A stretch of DNA of 64,000 nucleotides from Pontibacterium sinense (GCF_015209595.1 NZ_JADEYS010000004.1:186001-250000); one strand, 5' to 3'; positions 36,901 through 46,600 are shown, numbered from the stretch's first letter. Translations and numbers: made by a program. Notes: generated by a model not told the origin, from the letters alone.

Positions 36901-37059
36901 TGCCGGAAAACGAGCACCGGGTTTGGTAAACTCCTGCTCAGAGAGCGCAGCAATGTCCAGAATCTGTTTCTGTAGATCCTGACCTGCTGCCTGACGGAAG
37001 TGGCGTGCCAGTTGCAGTACCGGCTCGAGCAGTTTTGCGGAGACTGTTGTTACGTGCAC
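33955..37059 (-). CDS. AraC-family regulator fused to a long TPR-like helical domain
   Basis: 1034-residue cytoplasmic regulator, about three times the size of a normal AraC protein. Residues about 15-205 match the Arabinose_bd-type ligand domain of OruR-like regulators. Residues about 255-335 are an AraC HTH pair with IAAEVGLSLRTLQRKLG and FQLGFSNQSAFQKAFKRWMGMAPSEYR. The remaining about 690 residues are all-helical, with an initial segment (LSHFSRELLEWAAISGHVF) like the winged-helix and TPR region that follows the ATPase in MalT/PknK-type proteins, but with no Walker motif. TPR-like repeats probably mediate protein contacts. It is transcribed with the downstream response regulator, and a divergent solute-binding protein gene starts 117 bp away. 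Confidence 0.85.
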   Translation of the reverse strand: MHVTTVSAKLLEPVLQLARHFRQAAGQDLQKQILDIAALSEQEFTKPGARFPAARYPAVLETLATVSNNPLIALNLGEATQPRMLGSIGFLMSTAQTLELAYQTLIDYLPLLFEGAVLQMEQTVEGTQLTLELNHNDPRAVEYFLACLINWPRWLTGHQVPARAVHLTLSEPENIQPYQQFFAAEVTFGAPRNQLMLSSEYLSLICLDANSEMHQLHREFADSLLSKAALQNALTAQTRNLIRQQLAEGGGSVRREQIAAEVGLSLRTLQRKLGQQGSNFQDIYDQTRREVCLQLIQRGQLSFGEISFQLGFSNQSAFQKAFKRWMGMAPSEYRQQVKPAEIDAMAVQTPQTQDVDWLQGDDRELILKQKLRSLSHFSRELLEWAAISGHVFDLNQLTDVTGNPLARLAIHFWPAEQAGLIIALNDNEDKTRYRFANDEIWSHTYEHIQIDDRQHRHQRYGESLHDALPADAGLERISEVLLHLDQSPVDTCTPDALRQRLKLTLDAASLAREVQDYQSASHYMSVASRLPEVEGLPSLKTRRLQCADLLLLAGDIAEAEHTINALTISDLNVTEAGQIALIRARIYQHQGQHAKALKYLLEQLIQLDLPLPDHANDQLSLLLKQLTFITAQFSAQALTEMGESTDDQQHIRLQLLEQVSLLARQQSQPLLSACAIGRMTELSLHHGRTPQTAFAFVSYAWVASWFCADFSLAQTFSAQGMQLASQFGGVPQPENHLSTYKSGNLTTSAALIHSSQVQHWFTPLEKVQEQLEHIDSLTGSEGQWLQQSECRLLQAQLNLFSAKPLREQREHLQAQHQQMLDQQQQHQADRLQDSVLRLIDQLTDQQPVPSNVQYKDGWQAVSTIISALLLDQQHLWPQLYPWEAPLENELAGYFSVSEALFCTAMMRLIQAQQQQALSRRRQLEVAHLESRMEIWARHCPDNFNGQLYLLRAELARLNDESPGRFFEQALNATERQNFSFHRALIYERYADYLSADEQNHLARFCLNEARWFYEKWGADAKLKQLAQRLALLAK

Positions 37060-37176
37060 GGCAGTGTCACCGACATTAGTACCGACATAGGCGGTTGAGC
37101 TGAATGGGTTGGCATGTAAAGATCAATTATGTTCTAAGCCATCTGAAATAAGACTAACACAGAGTATATTTGAAAT

Positions 37177-37941
37177 ATGTCCTTGCGTGCCATTTTGGGG
37201 AGGTGTTCCCCCGTTCAGGTGTTAGCGTATCTGCTGCTGGGGAGTGTGTGTGGCACTGCACTTGCCGAAACATTGCGCGTGGGGATGCCGTTACCGGGGC
37301 AGATTCCGTTCTTCTGGCGTGATGACGGTGGTGAATATCAGGGTGTGTACGTTGATACGTTACGGTTGGTGGCCGCCGACCTGGACGTAGATTTGGAGTT
37401 TGTGCCGCTTTCACAGGCCCGTTTGCGCCGCCACTTTGTATCAGGAGAAATCGACATTGAAGCGGGAGTGTCGGTGAATTTGGAAGTACCTCCTGAACTA
37501 AAGCAAGTATCCCTTTATAGCCGTCCGTTTGGCATTGTGAATGAAGTGATTATCTACAGTCCGGAACTCTCTTTTCCGGTGTTTATCCTCAAAGACCTGG
37601 AGAACCGTCGTGTGGCTACCGTTCGTGGTACCTCCGTCCCGGATGACCTGATTCGCGAAGACTTCTCTAACCAGTGGCAGATTGCTCAACGGGTGCACCG
37701 AGGATGGAATGAGGTCGGACTGATGAAGGAAGTTCTGGCCCTGCGTTACCAGCGTGAAGGAAATCTAAAGTACGAAATCTCACTGCCGTACGAAAGTAAT
37801 CCCGTGATGTTTCGTTTACATGTGGATAAAAAGGCACTGCTAAAACCGATGAACGAGAGTATCACGCGTCTTGAAGACCAGGGAGAGCTGGACCGATTGG
37901 TGTGTAAATATCTCTGTGGCAAGGGCGAGCCTAGAAACTGA
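37177..37941 (+). CDS. periplasmic solute-binding protein, SBP_bac_3 family
   Basis: 254-residue exported protein. The signal peptide ends at ALA-ET (about residue 30). The fold features are RVGMPLPGQIPFFWRDDGGEYQGVYVDTLRLVAADL and the VATVRGTSVPDDLI hinge region, with two C-terminal cysteines in CKYLCGKG that may form a disulfide. It is shorter and more diverged than amino-acid ABC receptors, and no ABC transporter genes are adjacent, so a sensory role is as likely as transport. It is divergent from the AraC-TPR regulator, which may control it or use it as a signal receptor. Confidence 0.8.
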   Translation: MSLRAILGRCSPVQVLAYLLLGSVCGTALAETLRVGMPLPGQIPFFWRDDGGEYQGVYVDTLRLVAADLDVDLEFVPLSQARLRRHFVSGEIDIEAGVSVNLEVPPELKQVSLYSRPFGIVNEVIIYSPELSFPVFILKDLENRRVATVRGTSVPDDLIREDFSNQWQIAQRVHRGWNEVGLMKEVLALRYQREGNLKYEISLPYESNPVMFRLHVDKKALLKPMNESITRLEDQGELDRLVCKYLCGKGEPRN

Positions 37942-38008
37942 GATGTAAGTATCGTGCTTTGAATTGTGCTCTGCTACAACATTGTTGCCAAAAAATTGAA
38001 AATTGGGC

Positions 38009-38036
38009 TTGCGTCAGCAACAAAGAAATCTATAAT
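38009..38036 (+). promoter_or_regulatory. sigma-70 promoter of the tRNA-Val gene
   Basis: -35 TTGCGT (38009-38014), a 16-bp spacer and -10 TATAAT (38031-38036), followed by a GC-rich discriminator typical of growth-rate-controlled stable RNA promoters. Confidence 0.8.
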
Positions 38037-38048
38037 ACGCGGCACTTC

Positions 38049-38125
<77 letters not shown>

Positions 38126-38136
38126 AAATTATTAAC

Positions 38137-38176
38137 AAAAACAGCCGCTTACGGATCATGCCGAGCGGCTGTTTTT
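38137..38176 (+). terminator. intrinsic terminator of the tRNA-Val gene
   Basis: AAAAACAGCCGCT (38137-38149) pairs with AGCGGCTGTTTTT (38164-38176), giving a strong GC stem with flanking A and T tracts, and can work in both directions. Confidence 0.93.
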
Positions 38177-38570
38177 GTTTGTGTCTGAATTAGGGTCAGT
38201 ATAGGGTCATGCGTTCACTGGCTTTCTATAAGGCTAGAACGGATAGCCTAACTGGCACTAACTTTGGTAAGGGCGATGCATTGGGAGGTTAGTGGCGTTT
38301 AGGTTCGCTGAGTGGGTTATTAGTTTACAAATAGCTGGTTAACTTCGAGTGCTCAATCCCCATTGCTTAGATAGAAGTGAGGTCTGCTTTTTGATGTACT
38401 TCTTTCTTCCTGGAGAAGGGGGGAGGGTTGAAAGTTAGCTTCTCTCGTTCAGTGAGAGTGCGTATCAAAAGTGCCGGTGGTTTTTGAGAAAAATGCGTAA
38501 CTGATCAGAAATGAGTGGGTAATACGGCTCTATAATGAATATGTGTGGTTGAACCTGGGCAGGCATTCTC
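38177..38570. other. gene-free start of the accessory region
   Basis: 394 bp with no gene I can support. A TATAAT-like box is at 38531-38536, upstream of the small Cys-rich gene. No att-like repeat of the tRNA 3' end and no integrase fragment were recognised. Confidence 0.4.
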
Positions 38571-38801
38571 ATGGGCATCTCAGAAAAACGTTGTCTGGAA
38601 TCGGGCCACTGTTGTTGGCATTGTCGCTACTACATCCGGCCCAGTAATGAACTGAGGCTCGATGGTCCGAAATCTGCTGTGTGTTTTGTAAATCGCCCCC
38701 CTCTAATCTATCCGATGTTGTGTGATCTGGTTGCCGGAGAACGCCATACAAAGCCCGATGACTGGTGTGAACAGTTTGAAATGGATATGCCTCCTACGTG
38801 A
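38571..38801 (+). CDS. small cysteine-rich protein, possible zinc-binding
   Basis: 76-residue protein with seven cysteines. The pattern is CLESGHCCWHCRYY near the N terminus, a central cysteine in KSAVCFVNRPP, and C-terminal MLCDLVAGE and DDWCEQFE. The CxxC spacing within CCWHC plus the later cysteines suggests one metal site. The overall layout resembles small Cys-pattern proteins found in phage and accessory regions, but I cannot name a family. It is the first gene after the tRNA and lies 397 bp before the sigma-54 regulator. The start ATG lacks a strong ribosome-binding site. Confidence 0.55.
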   Translation: MGISEKRCLESGHCCWHCRYYIRPSNELRLDGPKSAVCFVNRPPLIYPMLCDLVAGERHTKPDDWCEQFEMDMPPT

Positions 38802-39198
38802 TTAATCATCATTTTCTTTTTATCCTGATATATCGAGTATCAACAAATTCAAATGTGGACGCCTCTACTTCTTGATAGAAGGTGCAGGGATAGGTTTGGC
38901 GGATGTGAGGGGTGATATAAAAGGCGTTAACTTAAGCCAAGAAAGGAGTGTTGATTAAGCTGTAGAAATCTGGCGGCAATACTAGGGGCTATTTGTGTTG
39001 GCGTGTTGGTAAGTTTCTCCTGTTACGCTTGATGATTTTGGTTGGCAATATATGTTGGTTCTATCCTCACCGCTAATGCAGTAGCATTGCATCATAAAGA
39101 AACTGCTCAGAAAATTGATCTGGACGCAATCGTACAACTCTGTGAGTTATTCATTTGTGGATTGTCCGATCTGCTGCAGCGAGTCAAGGATCATATTC
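38802..39198. other. spacer upstream of the sigma-54 activator gene
   Basis: 397 bp without a supportable gene. A short open frame from 39042 overlaps the regulator start and has no family features. The ribosome-binding site AAGGA (39186-39190) for the regulator is at its end. No sigma-54 signature was found, so the activator is probably expressed constitutively from a sigma-70 promoter that I could not define. Confidence 0.4.
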
Positions 39199-40683
39199 AT
39201 GGAACGAACACTGGTCAGCTGGATCGGTGGCCACGATCTAAAATGCAACGACGCTGAAGACGCTGACCGTGGGCCACTCATTGCTACGCTGTCTGCACAA
39301 TCCTACGATTGTGTTGAGCTACTTTATAATTACCCTGAGCAAGAAGTTGAGCCTTACCTTCGCTGGTTACAACAGCAGACTGGGAAGAGTATCAATGCGC
39401 GTCGGGTAGACCTTTCATCACCCATTCACTTCGGTGAGATATATCAAAGCGCTGAGTCGTTACTGGCCGAGGTGATAGGCCGCGATAACGAACATCAGCT
39501 GCACATCCTATTAAGCCCCGGAACCCCCGCCATGCAGGCGGTATGGATTCTGTTGGGCAAGACGCGTTATACCGCGACTTTCTGGCAGTCTTCCCGGGAA
39601 CAGGGTGTCGAGCAGGCAGTTATCCCCTTCGACATTTCCGCAGAGTATGTGCCCGCTGCAGATAAATTGTCGGCGGCGACCTTAAGTCGACTTGCTGCGG
39701 CTGAGGTGCCGATTGATGCCGCCTTTGATGACATCATCACGCATAATCCACAGATGCAAACCCTCAAATCGCAAGCCACTGTGCTGGCTGAGCGTGAAGT
39801 TCCTGTGCTGATTTACGGTGAGTCCGGCACGGGCAAGGAGTTGTTTGCGCGGGCGATTCATAACGCCAGTCAGCGTGCTGGCAAGCCGTTTATTGCGGTT
39901 AACTGCGGCGCTTTTCCAACTGATCTGGTGGATTCCGTTTTGTTTGGGCATAAGAAAGGCGCATTCACAGGCGCCAATGTCGATAAAGCCGGGGTGTTTG
40001 CGCAAGCCAATGGTGGCACTCTGTTTCTGGATGAGTTTGGTGAGCTGGAAGCATCCGTGCAAGTGCGCTTGTTACGTGTCTTGCAAGACGGCTCGTTTAC
40101 GTCAATAGGTGCTGAGAGTGAGCAGCAGGTTGATGTACGTATTATCACCGCAACCAATCGAAATCTGATGTTGGAGGTAAGTGAAGGTCGTTTTCGGGAG
40201 GATCTGTTCTATCGTGTGGCAGTGGGGGTGTTGCACCTTCCACCATTGCGAGAGCGGCAGGGGGATATATCCCGGTTAACCGATTACCTATTGGCGGCGA
40301 TTGGCCAGTCTGACTCACACCTGAAAGATAAAAAAGTGTCTGTCGAGGGAAGAAATCTTATTTTAAGGCAGCCCTGGCAAGGTAACATACGCGAGTTGCA
40401 CTCTACATTGCTTCGCGCAGCCCTGTGGAGCCAGTCTGATGTGATTACACGGGCCGATATCGATCAGGCATTGTTTCGTATGCCTGAGCGGGAATCCGAT
40501 CTCTTAGGCCAGGATGTCTCGCAAGGTATTGATGTTCAGGCATTATGTGATGATGTCATGCGCCACTATATTCCTCTGGCGCTGGAAGTAGCACAGGGTA
40601 AAAAGAAAAAAGCGGCCGAGCTGTTGGGATTAAATAACTACCAGACGCTCAGCAACTACATAGAGAAATTAGACATCAATTAA
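39199..40683 (+). CDS. CARF-domain sigma-54-dependent activator, RtcR-like
   Basis: 494-residue regulator. The N-terminal about 150 residues form a Rossmann-like CARF domain: it starts TLVSWIGGHD, and LLSPGTPAMQ (residues 104-113) is the glycine/threonine ligand loop of CARF proteins such as RtcR and Csm6. The AAA+ core has Walker A GESGTGKE (207-214), GAFTGA (254-259), which contacts sigma-54, and Walker B TLFLDEF (274-280). A Fis-type HTH (about 455-494, KKKAAELLGLNNYQTLSNYI) completes it. Ligand binding to CARF should relieve inhibition of the ATPase and open sigma-54 promoters. ATG 39199 is chosen for its AAGGA site; two sigma-54 promoters follow in the same island. The ligand is unknown. 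Confidence 0.9.
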   Translation: MERTLVSWIGGHDLKCNDAEDADRGPLIATLSAQSYDCVELLYNYPEQEVEPYLRWLQQQTGKSINARRVDLSSPIHFGEIYQSAESLLAEVIGRDNEHQLHILLSPGTPAMQAVWILLGKTRYTATFWQSSREQGVEQAVIPFDISAEYVPAADKLSAATLSRLAAAEVPIDAAFDDIITHNPQMQTLKSQATVLAEREVPVLIYGESGTGKELFARAIHNASQRAGKPFIAVNCGAFPTDLVDSVLFGHKKGAFTGANVDKAGVFAQANGGTLFLDEFGELEASVQVRLLRVLQDGSFTSIGAESEQQVDVRIITATNRNLMLEVSEGRFREDLFYRVAVGVLHLPPLRERQGDISRLTDYLLAAIGQSDSHLKDKKVSVEGRNLILRQPWQGNIRELHSTLLRAALWSQSDVITRADIDQALFRMPERESDLLGQDVSQGIDVQALCDDVMRHYIPLALEVAQGKKKKAAELLGLNNYQTLSNYIEKLDIN

Positions 40684-40687
40684 CAGT

Positions 40688-40702
40688 TGGCACGGCTTTC
40701 GC
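40688..40702 (+). promoter_or_regulatory. sigma-54 promoter upstream of hsdM
   Basis: TGGCACG-GCTT-TCGC matches the consensus TGGCACG-N4-TTGC at 10 of 11 defined positions, with the invariant GG (40689-40690) and GC (40701-40702) exactly ten bases apart. Transcription should start near 40713, leaving a short leader before hsdM. It begins five bases after the stop codon of the sigma-54 activator gene. Confidence 0.85.
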
Positions 40703-40741
40703 CTTTACCTGTATATCAATACTTACCAGGTAATAAATATT

Positions 40742-42427
40742 ATGCAGCTGCTGCCATCGTCAAAAGCAATAAATGCTGAACGTAATGAACAAGCTGTTCA
40801 GCAGATAAGGTATAAGAAACAGATGCTAACAGGTAAAATTCGCGGTCAGATCGATCAGGTATGGGAGATGTTCTGGACGGGAGGCGTGGCCAATCCGATC
40901 TCAGTTATCGAACAAATTTCCTACCTGCTTTTTATTCGCCGTTTGGACGAGCTGCAACGTACCGCAGAACGCCGATCACAGGCAACTGGCCTGCCGCTGA
41001 AAGATCCGACCTTTGGCCCGGATGAGCAAACGCTGCGCTGGAACAACTTCAAAGATAAAGATCCAGACGTGATGCTGGATATCGTACAGAACAAAGTCTT
41101 TCCTAAGATCAAAACACTACAGGCAGAGGGTAGTTTTGCTGAGCATATGAAAGACGCGATCTTTATGATCCCGTCTGCCAAGCTACTGGATCAGGTGGTG
41201 CAGTTACTCAGCGCCATTGATATGAACGACAAAGACACCAAAGGTGATCTGTACGAATACCTGTTAAGTAAGCTACAACAGTCGGGTGTGAACGGTCAGT
41301 TCCGTACCCCACGTAATATCATCGGCATGATGGTTGAGCTGATGCAGCCTAAGCCGGGCGACACGATCTGTGACCCTTCTTCGGGCACCTGTGGCTTCCT
41401 AATGGCTGCCGTAGAGTATGTCGAGACGCATCACAGCAAGGAGATTAACCAGCCGGTGAACCGCGTGCGTTTTAACAACGATATGTTTACCGGTTACGAT
41501 TTCGATAAACATATGTTGCGCATCGGTGCTATGAACATGCTGCTGCATGGGATTGAAAACCCTGCCGTGCACTACCGCGACAGCCTGCAAGATCAGGGCG
41601 ACGACAATATCAGCGAAGCCTTCAACCTGATATTGGCCAACCCGCCATTTAAAGGCTCTGTGGATTTCGATATTGTCGCGCCGGATCTGCTGCGCGCCTT
41701 GGGTAAAAGCCCCGTCACCAAAAAACCTAAGCCCACCTTTAAAATCGAGCTTGATGAAGATGGCAACGAAATACAGGTTGAGGTGAAGAAAAAGAAACCG
41801 ACCGAAAAGTCCGAGCTGCTGTTTCTGGCGTTGATACTGCGGATGCTCAAAGTCGGTGGCCGTGCAGCGGTGATTGTGCCGGATGGTGTACTTTTTGGTT
41901 CCACCAAATCCCATAAAGCGATTCGGCAGAAGATCGTTGAAGGCCAGAAACTGGAAGCGGTGATCTCGCTGCCTTCCGGTGTATTTAAGCCTTACGCGGG
42001 TGTCAGTACCGCGATTCTGATCTTTACCAAAACCAACTCCGGCGGCACCGATAACGTCTGGTTTTACGATATGCAGGCCGACGGTTATTCGCTGGATGAT
42101 AAACGCACTCAGCTCTGTAAAGAGGGTGAAACCCCCACCCATAAACAGAGCAATATCAGCGATATTATCAGCCGCTATCAAAGCCTGACGGATAACGGGC
42201 GGGTTAATCCAGACGGTCCAGAATACTCACGTAAGCGTACCGAGCAGAGTTTTATGGTGCCGGTGGCGGATATCGAAAGTAACGATTTTGACCTGAGTTT
42301 GAATCGCTATAAAGAAGTGGTGTATGAAGAGATTCAGTACGACAGCCCGAAGGAGATTCTGACGCGGATTAAGGCGTTGCAGAATAAGATGGCGGCGGGT
42401 GTGAAAGAATTGGAGGGATTGTTGTGA
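40742..42427 (+). CDS. hsdM: type I restriction-modification methyltransferase subunit HsdM
   Basis: 561-residue N6-adenine DNA methyltransferase subunit. The HsdM_N helical domain (about residues 28-160) starts with the typical LTGKIRGQIDQVWEMFWTGG and SVIEQISYLLFIRRLD. The SAM-binding motif I is DPSSGTCGFL (about 209-218), and the catalytic motif IV is NPPF (about 300). Together with HsdS it methylates a bipartite recognition site; with HsdR it forms the restriction complex. The start at 40742 may be too early: an ATG at 40823 matches the family N terminus. Either start lies downstream of the predicted sigma-54 start site. The stop overlaps the hsdS start (GTGA). Confidence 0.96.
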   Translation: MQLLPSSKAINAERNEQAVQQIRYKKQMLTGKIRGQIDQVWEMFWTGGVANPISVIEQISYLLFIRRLDELQRTAERRSQATGLPLKDPTFGPDEQTLRWNNFKDKDPDVMLDIVQNKVFPKIKTLQAEGSFAEHMKDAIFMIPSAKLLDQVVQLLSAIDMNDKDTKGDLYEYLLSKLQQSGVNGQFRTPRNIIGMMVELMQPKPGDTICDPSSGTCGFLMAAVEYVETHHSKEINQPVNRVRFNNDMFTGYDFDKHMLRIGAMNMLLHGIENPAVHYRDSLQDQGDDNISEAFNLILANPPFKGSVDFDIVAPDLLRALGKSPVTKKPKPTFKIELDEDGNEIQVEVKKKKPTEKSELLFLALILRMLKVGGRAAVIVPDGVLFGSTKSHKAIRQKIVEGQKLEAVISLPSGVFKPYAGVSTAILIFTKTNSGGTDNVWFYDMQADGYSLDDKRTQLCKEGETPTHKQSNISDIISRYQSLTDNGRVNPDGPEYSRKRTEQSFMVPVADIESNDFDLSLNRYKEVVYEEIQYDSPKEILTRIKALQNKMAAGVKELEGLL

Positions 42428-43656
42428 GTTTAATGTCTTTTCCAATAGGGGAACATGTCGAAAAAGTAAAAACCTGGAACCCCAAGAGTTCGGACCTCCA
42501 AAACTGGTTTAAATATATAGATCTAAGTTCTGTCGATAAAAATGACAAGAACGTAGATGTTTCAGCAGTTCTCAATTTACTTCCGTCAGAGGCTCCAAGT
42601 CGCGCGAGACAGTTAGTCCAGCGGGATGATGTATTGGTTTCAACCGTCAGGCCAAATCTTAATGGTGTAGCGATGGTTCCAGATGAGTTGGACGGTGCTA
42701 CAGCCTCAACGGGATACAGTGTATTACGAGCGAATAACAAAACACTTTGTCCTAACTATCTGAAGTTTTGGGTGCAGTCCGCTCAGTTCATATCAGATAT
42801 GGTTAGGAAAGCTACGGGTGCTAACTATCCTGCCGTAACTGATAAGGTGATTAAGGAGAGTAGAATCCCACTCCCCCCACTAGAAACCCAAAAGCAGATT
42901 GCCGCGGTCTTAGAAAAAGCCGATCAACTGCGTAAAGACTGCCAGCAGATGGAGCAGGAGCTAAACAACCTCGCCCAGTCTGTCTTTATTGATATGTTTG
43001 GTGATCCAGTGAACAATCCGAAAGGATGGGATAAAGTGCCTCTGTCTACCATCGTTTCTGATTATGTTGGGGGTAAGAGTCTGGTAGCGGCAGATGACGA
43101 TAGCACTGAATATAGGAATAAGGTTCTAAAAATTAGTGCAGTTACTTCTGGAGAGTTTAAGTCTCAGGAGGTTAAACCGTTGCCAAATGACTATGAGCCG
43201 CCTGAAGAGCATTTTGTACGAAAAAATGATCTGTTGTTTAGTCGAGCAAATACGACAGAGTTGGTTGGTGCAACGACGATGGTTTTTGACGAGTTTTCAG
43301 GTTTAGTTTTGCCAGATAAGTTATGGCGGCTTGTTTGGGTTGATGAAGAGAATATCTCATCAGTTTTTGTATGGCAGCTTTTAACGAATATTGGTATGCG
43401 AGCAGAAATTAGTAAGCTTGCTAGCGGTTCTGGAGGCTCAATGAAAAATATATCTAAGGGCAAACTGAAAACTCTTGAGGTAATCCTTCCGCCAAAGGAT
43501 GTTCAAGAGAAGTACGAAGAGATATACCTTAAGCTGAGAGCAGAAAAGTTGATGAATAAGTCAATGAAAGTCCTAGTTAGTGATGGTTTCTCTTCCCTCA
43601 TGCAACGTGCCTTCAAAGGTGAACTTAACCTAAACCCCGCTCAACAGGTCGCTTAA
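42424..43656 (+). CDS. hsdS: type I restriction-modification specificity subunit HsdS
   Basis: 410-residue DNA-recognition subunit with two target-recognition domains (about residues 5-155 and 205-365). They are separated and followed by the conserved helical spacers: PLPPLETQKQIAAVLEKADQLR with LAQSVFIDMFGDPVNNPKGW in the centre, and QRAFKGEL near the C terminus. Each recognition domain reads one half of the bipartite site, which cannot be predicted by eye. It probably starts at GTG 42424, overlapping the hsdM stop; an ATG twelve bases downstream is an alternative. Composition drops in GC within both recognition domains, as expected for exchangeable modules. Confidence 0.95.
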   Translation: MSLMSFPIGEHVEKVKTWNPKSSDLQNWFKYIDLSSVDKNDKNVDVSAVLNLLPSEAPSRARQLVQRDDVLVSTVRPNLNGVAMVPDELDGATASTGYSVLRANNKTLCPNYLKFWVQSAQFISDMVRKATGANYPAVTDKVIKESRIPLPPLETQKQIAAVLEKADQLRKDCQQMEQELNNLAQSVFIDMFGDPVNNPKGWDKVPLSTIVSDYVGGKSLVAADDDSTEYRNKVLKISAVTSGEFKSQEVKPLPNDYEPPEEHFVRKNDLLFSRANTTELVGATTMVFDEFSGLVLPDKLWRLVWVDEENISSVFVWQLLTNIGMRAEISKLASGSGGSMKNISKGKLKTLEVILPPKDVQEKYEEIYLKLRAEKLMNKSMKVLVSDGFSSLMQRAFKGELNLNPAQQVA

Positions 43657-43693
43657 ACAACAGCTATCGTGATCAGAAACTAAGGACGGTTTT

Positions 43694-46600
43694 ATGGCTC
43701 AGCAATCCAATTTTGTATTTCTCTCTCAAATGGCGGTGGAATTACCCGCTTGTGATGAGTTATTGGTTCGGGCGCAAGAGGCGGAAGTGGCGATTAAACG
43801 CGATCCGCGTGTCAGTGCCTTTTATGCCCGCAACTGTCTGGAGCTGATGGTCGAAACCGTCTTTGATATCGATAACTGGCTCCAGCGTCCGCGCCACGAT
43901 ACTACCTTGATGAGCCTGATCCACGATAAGGACTTTAAGCAGAACCTGAAGCATGGACTGTTCGCCAAGCTCAAACTGATTATCCAGATCGGTAATGCGG
44001 CGGTGCACGATAAAAAACCGCCGCCGCAACGTGCTGCCCTGCAAAGTGTGAAAGATCTGCACCATGTGTTGTACTGGTTTGTCCGCACCTATATGCCGCT
44101 GCCCGCGGGCATACTGCGCAGTGAATTCAGCATTCCTGCCTTTGATGAGGCCCTGATTCCGCAACGCGTCGAACTCGAACTTGAGCTGGCCCAGCAGGCC
44201 ATTAAGAGCATTGAAAAGGTTAAGGCGCTGGAGGAAAAGTTAGCCAACGCCGATCAGGCTAAGCGCGAAGAACATGAGAGACTCTTAAAGGAAAACGCTG
44301 AGCAGCGCGCGCAAAACGAAGCACTGCTGGCGCAGATAGAACAAATCAAACAAACCGCACAAGCCAGTGAAGACAAACACGACTATAACGAAGCGGAAAC
44401 CCGTCACTACCTGATTGATGCGCTGCTGCATGAAGCAGGCTGGCCGCTGGATAAAGAGCGTGACCGGGAATACAACGTCACCGGTATGTCAATCTCCAAG
44501 GCAAATCCTAACGGCAACGGCTATGTGGATTATGTGCTTTGGGGGGATGATGGTACCGCCTTAGCGGTGGTAGAAGCGAAACGTACGCAACGTAGCCCGG
44601 AAGATGGGCAGCATCAGGCGAAACTCTACGCCGATTGTTTAGAAAAACAGTGTGGCGTCCGCCCGATCATCTTTTACAGCAATGGCTATGAAACCCGCCT
44701 TTGGGATGACTGCCAGTATCCGCCGCGCAGCGTGCAGGGTTTTTACACGCAGGCAGAGCTGGCGTTGATGATTAAGCGGCGACATGATCGCCAGCCGTTT
44801 TTTGCGCCTGAATCCGGTAGCCTCAGCGCCAAAATCAACGACGATATTACCAACCGTCATTACCAGAAGGCGGCGATCACCCATATTTTGCAGCACTTCG
44901 AGCAGGAGCGGGAGCGTAAAGCCCTGTTGGTCATGGCAACCGGCACCGGTAAAACCCGCACTGTGATCAGTCTGGTAGATCTGCTGGTTAAACATGACTG
45001 GATCAAAAATATCCTCTTTCTGGCGGATCGCAATGCACTGTTAACGCAGGCGAAAAAGAACTTCGTCAAACAGCTGCCACGTATCAGCTGCACGATTCTG
45101 GATTCAGGCTTGCAGAAAGACAGCCTGAAAAATCGGCTCTACTTCTCTACCTATCCCACCATGAAAAACCTGCTTGATCGGCCCGCCGACGAGCGTCCGT
45201 TTGGCGTCGGGTATTTTGACCTGATTGTGGTGGATGAGGCGCATCGCTCGGTTTATGCCAAATACCGGCAGATATTTGAGTACTTCGATGGCCTGCTGGT
45301 GGGTTTAACCGCCACTCCTAAAGATGAAGTGGAAAAGAACACCTACGATATCTTTGATCTGCAAGATGGTATGCCCACCTATGCGTATGAAGATGAAAGT
45401 GCGTACGCCGAACATTATCTGGTACCGCCGACCAAAATATCCGTCGCAACTCAATTTATCCGTGAAGGTATTCAGTACAACAAACTGAGTAAGGCAGAGC
45501 AGGCGGAGTGGGAAGCTAAATCTGAGCTGGAAGGGCGGGATGAGGTGCTGCCGTCTGAATTGAATAAGTTCCTGTTCAACGAAGACACCGCCGAGAAGAT
45601 GTTTGCCCAGCTGCTGGGTAAAGATGAGCACGGTGGTATTCATGTGGAAGGCGGAGATGTGATCGGTAAAACGATCATTTTTGCGGCGAACAACGACCAT
45701 GCTGAATTTCTACAAAAGATGTTCGACAAGAACTACCCCAAGTGGAAAGGAAAGCTGGCACAAGTTATCACCTATAAGAACTCTTATGCCCAAAGCTTGA
45801 TTGATGCGTTTAGTGAAGATGATGGCAAGGATTTTGATCAGGAGAATCCGGCACTCAGGATTGCGATCTCGGTTGATATGCTGGATACCGGTATTGATGT
45901 GCCGGAAGTGGTTAATCTGGTGTTGTTTAAAGTGGTGCAATCCAAGGTGAAGTTCACCCAGATGATCGGTCGCGGCACGCGTTTATGTCCCAACCTGTTT
46001 GGGCCTCGGGACGATAAAACCACTTTTAAGGTGTTTGATTACTGTCAGAACTTTGAATTTTTTGATGCCAACCCTAACGGTGTGCCCACTCATATTGCGA
46101 AACCAGTGACACAGCAGGTGTTCGAAAAGCGGGTGCGTTTAAGTACTTTGCTTAATGGGCGGCTGCGCGACGCGAAGTATCGGCAGGAGCATCCAGAGGA
46201 TTGTGAGCTGCTCACCACATTGAATGGCTATCAGTTGGATATGCTGCACCATCAGGTGAGCGGGATGAATCTGGATAACTTTATCGTCCGTCCAAAGCGC
46301 AAAGCGGTGGAACCTTTTCTACAGCGCCCCCACTGGGATGATATTGATGATACCAAACACACGGAGCTGGAAAACCAGATCTCACAGCTGCCGACTGAAG
46401 CGCAGGCGTTCAATGAAGATGAGCAGGTGAACAACCTGGCGAATCGCTTCGACAATATTGTACTGACTATGCAACTGGCACAGCTGGAAAAAGGGATGAT
46501 TCCAGACGCGAGCCGAACACGGGTGATGGAGTTTGCTCAACAGTTGGAGGCGAAAACCACCATTCCTGATGTATTGGCACAACTGGAGCTGATTCAGTCC

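Noticed and set aside
38126-39198. Integrase or att site behind tRNA-Val
   Set aside because: No integrase fragment and no second copy of the tRNA 3' end were found by reading the window.
39042-39257. 71-codon frame before the sigma-54 regulator
   Set aside because: It overlaps the regulator start in another frame, starts with TTG without a ribosome-binding site and resembles no protein.
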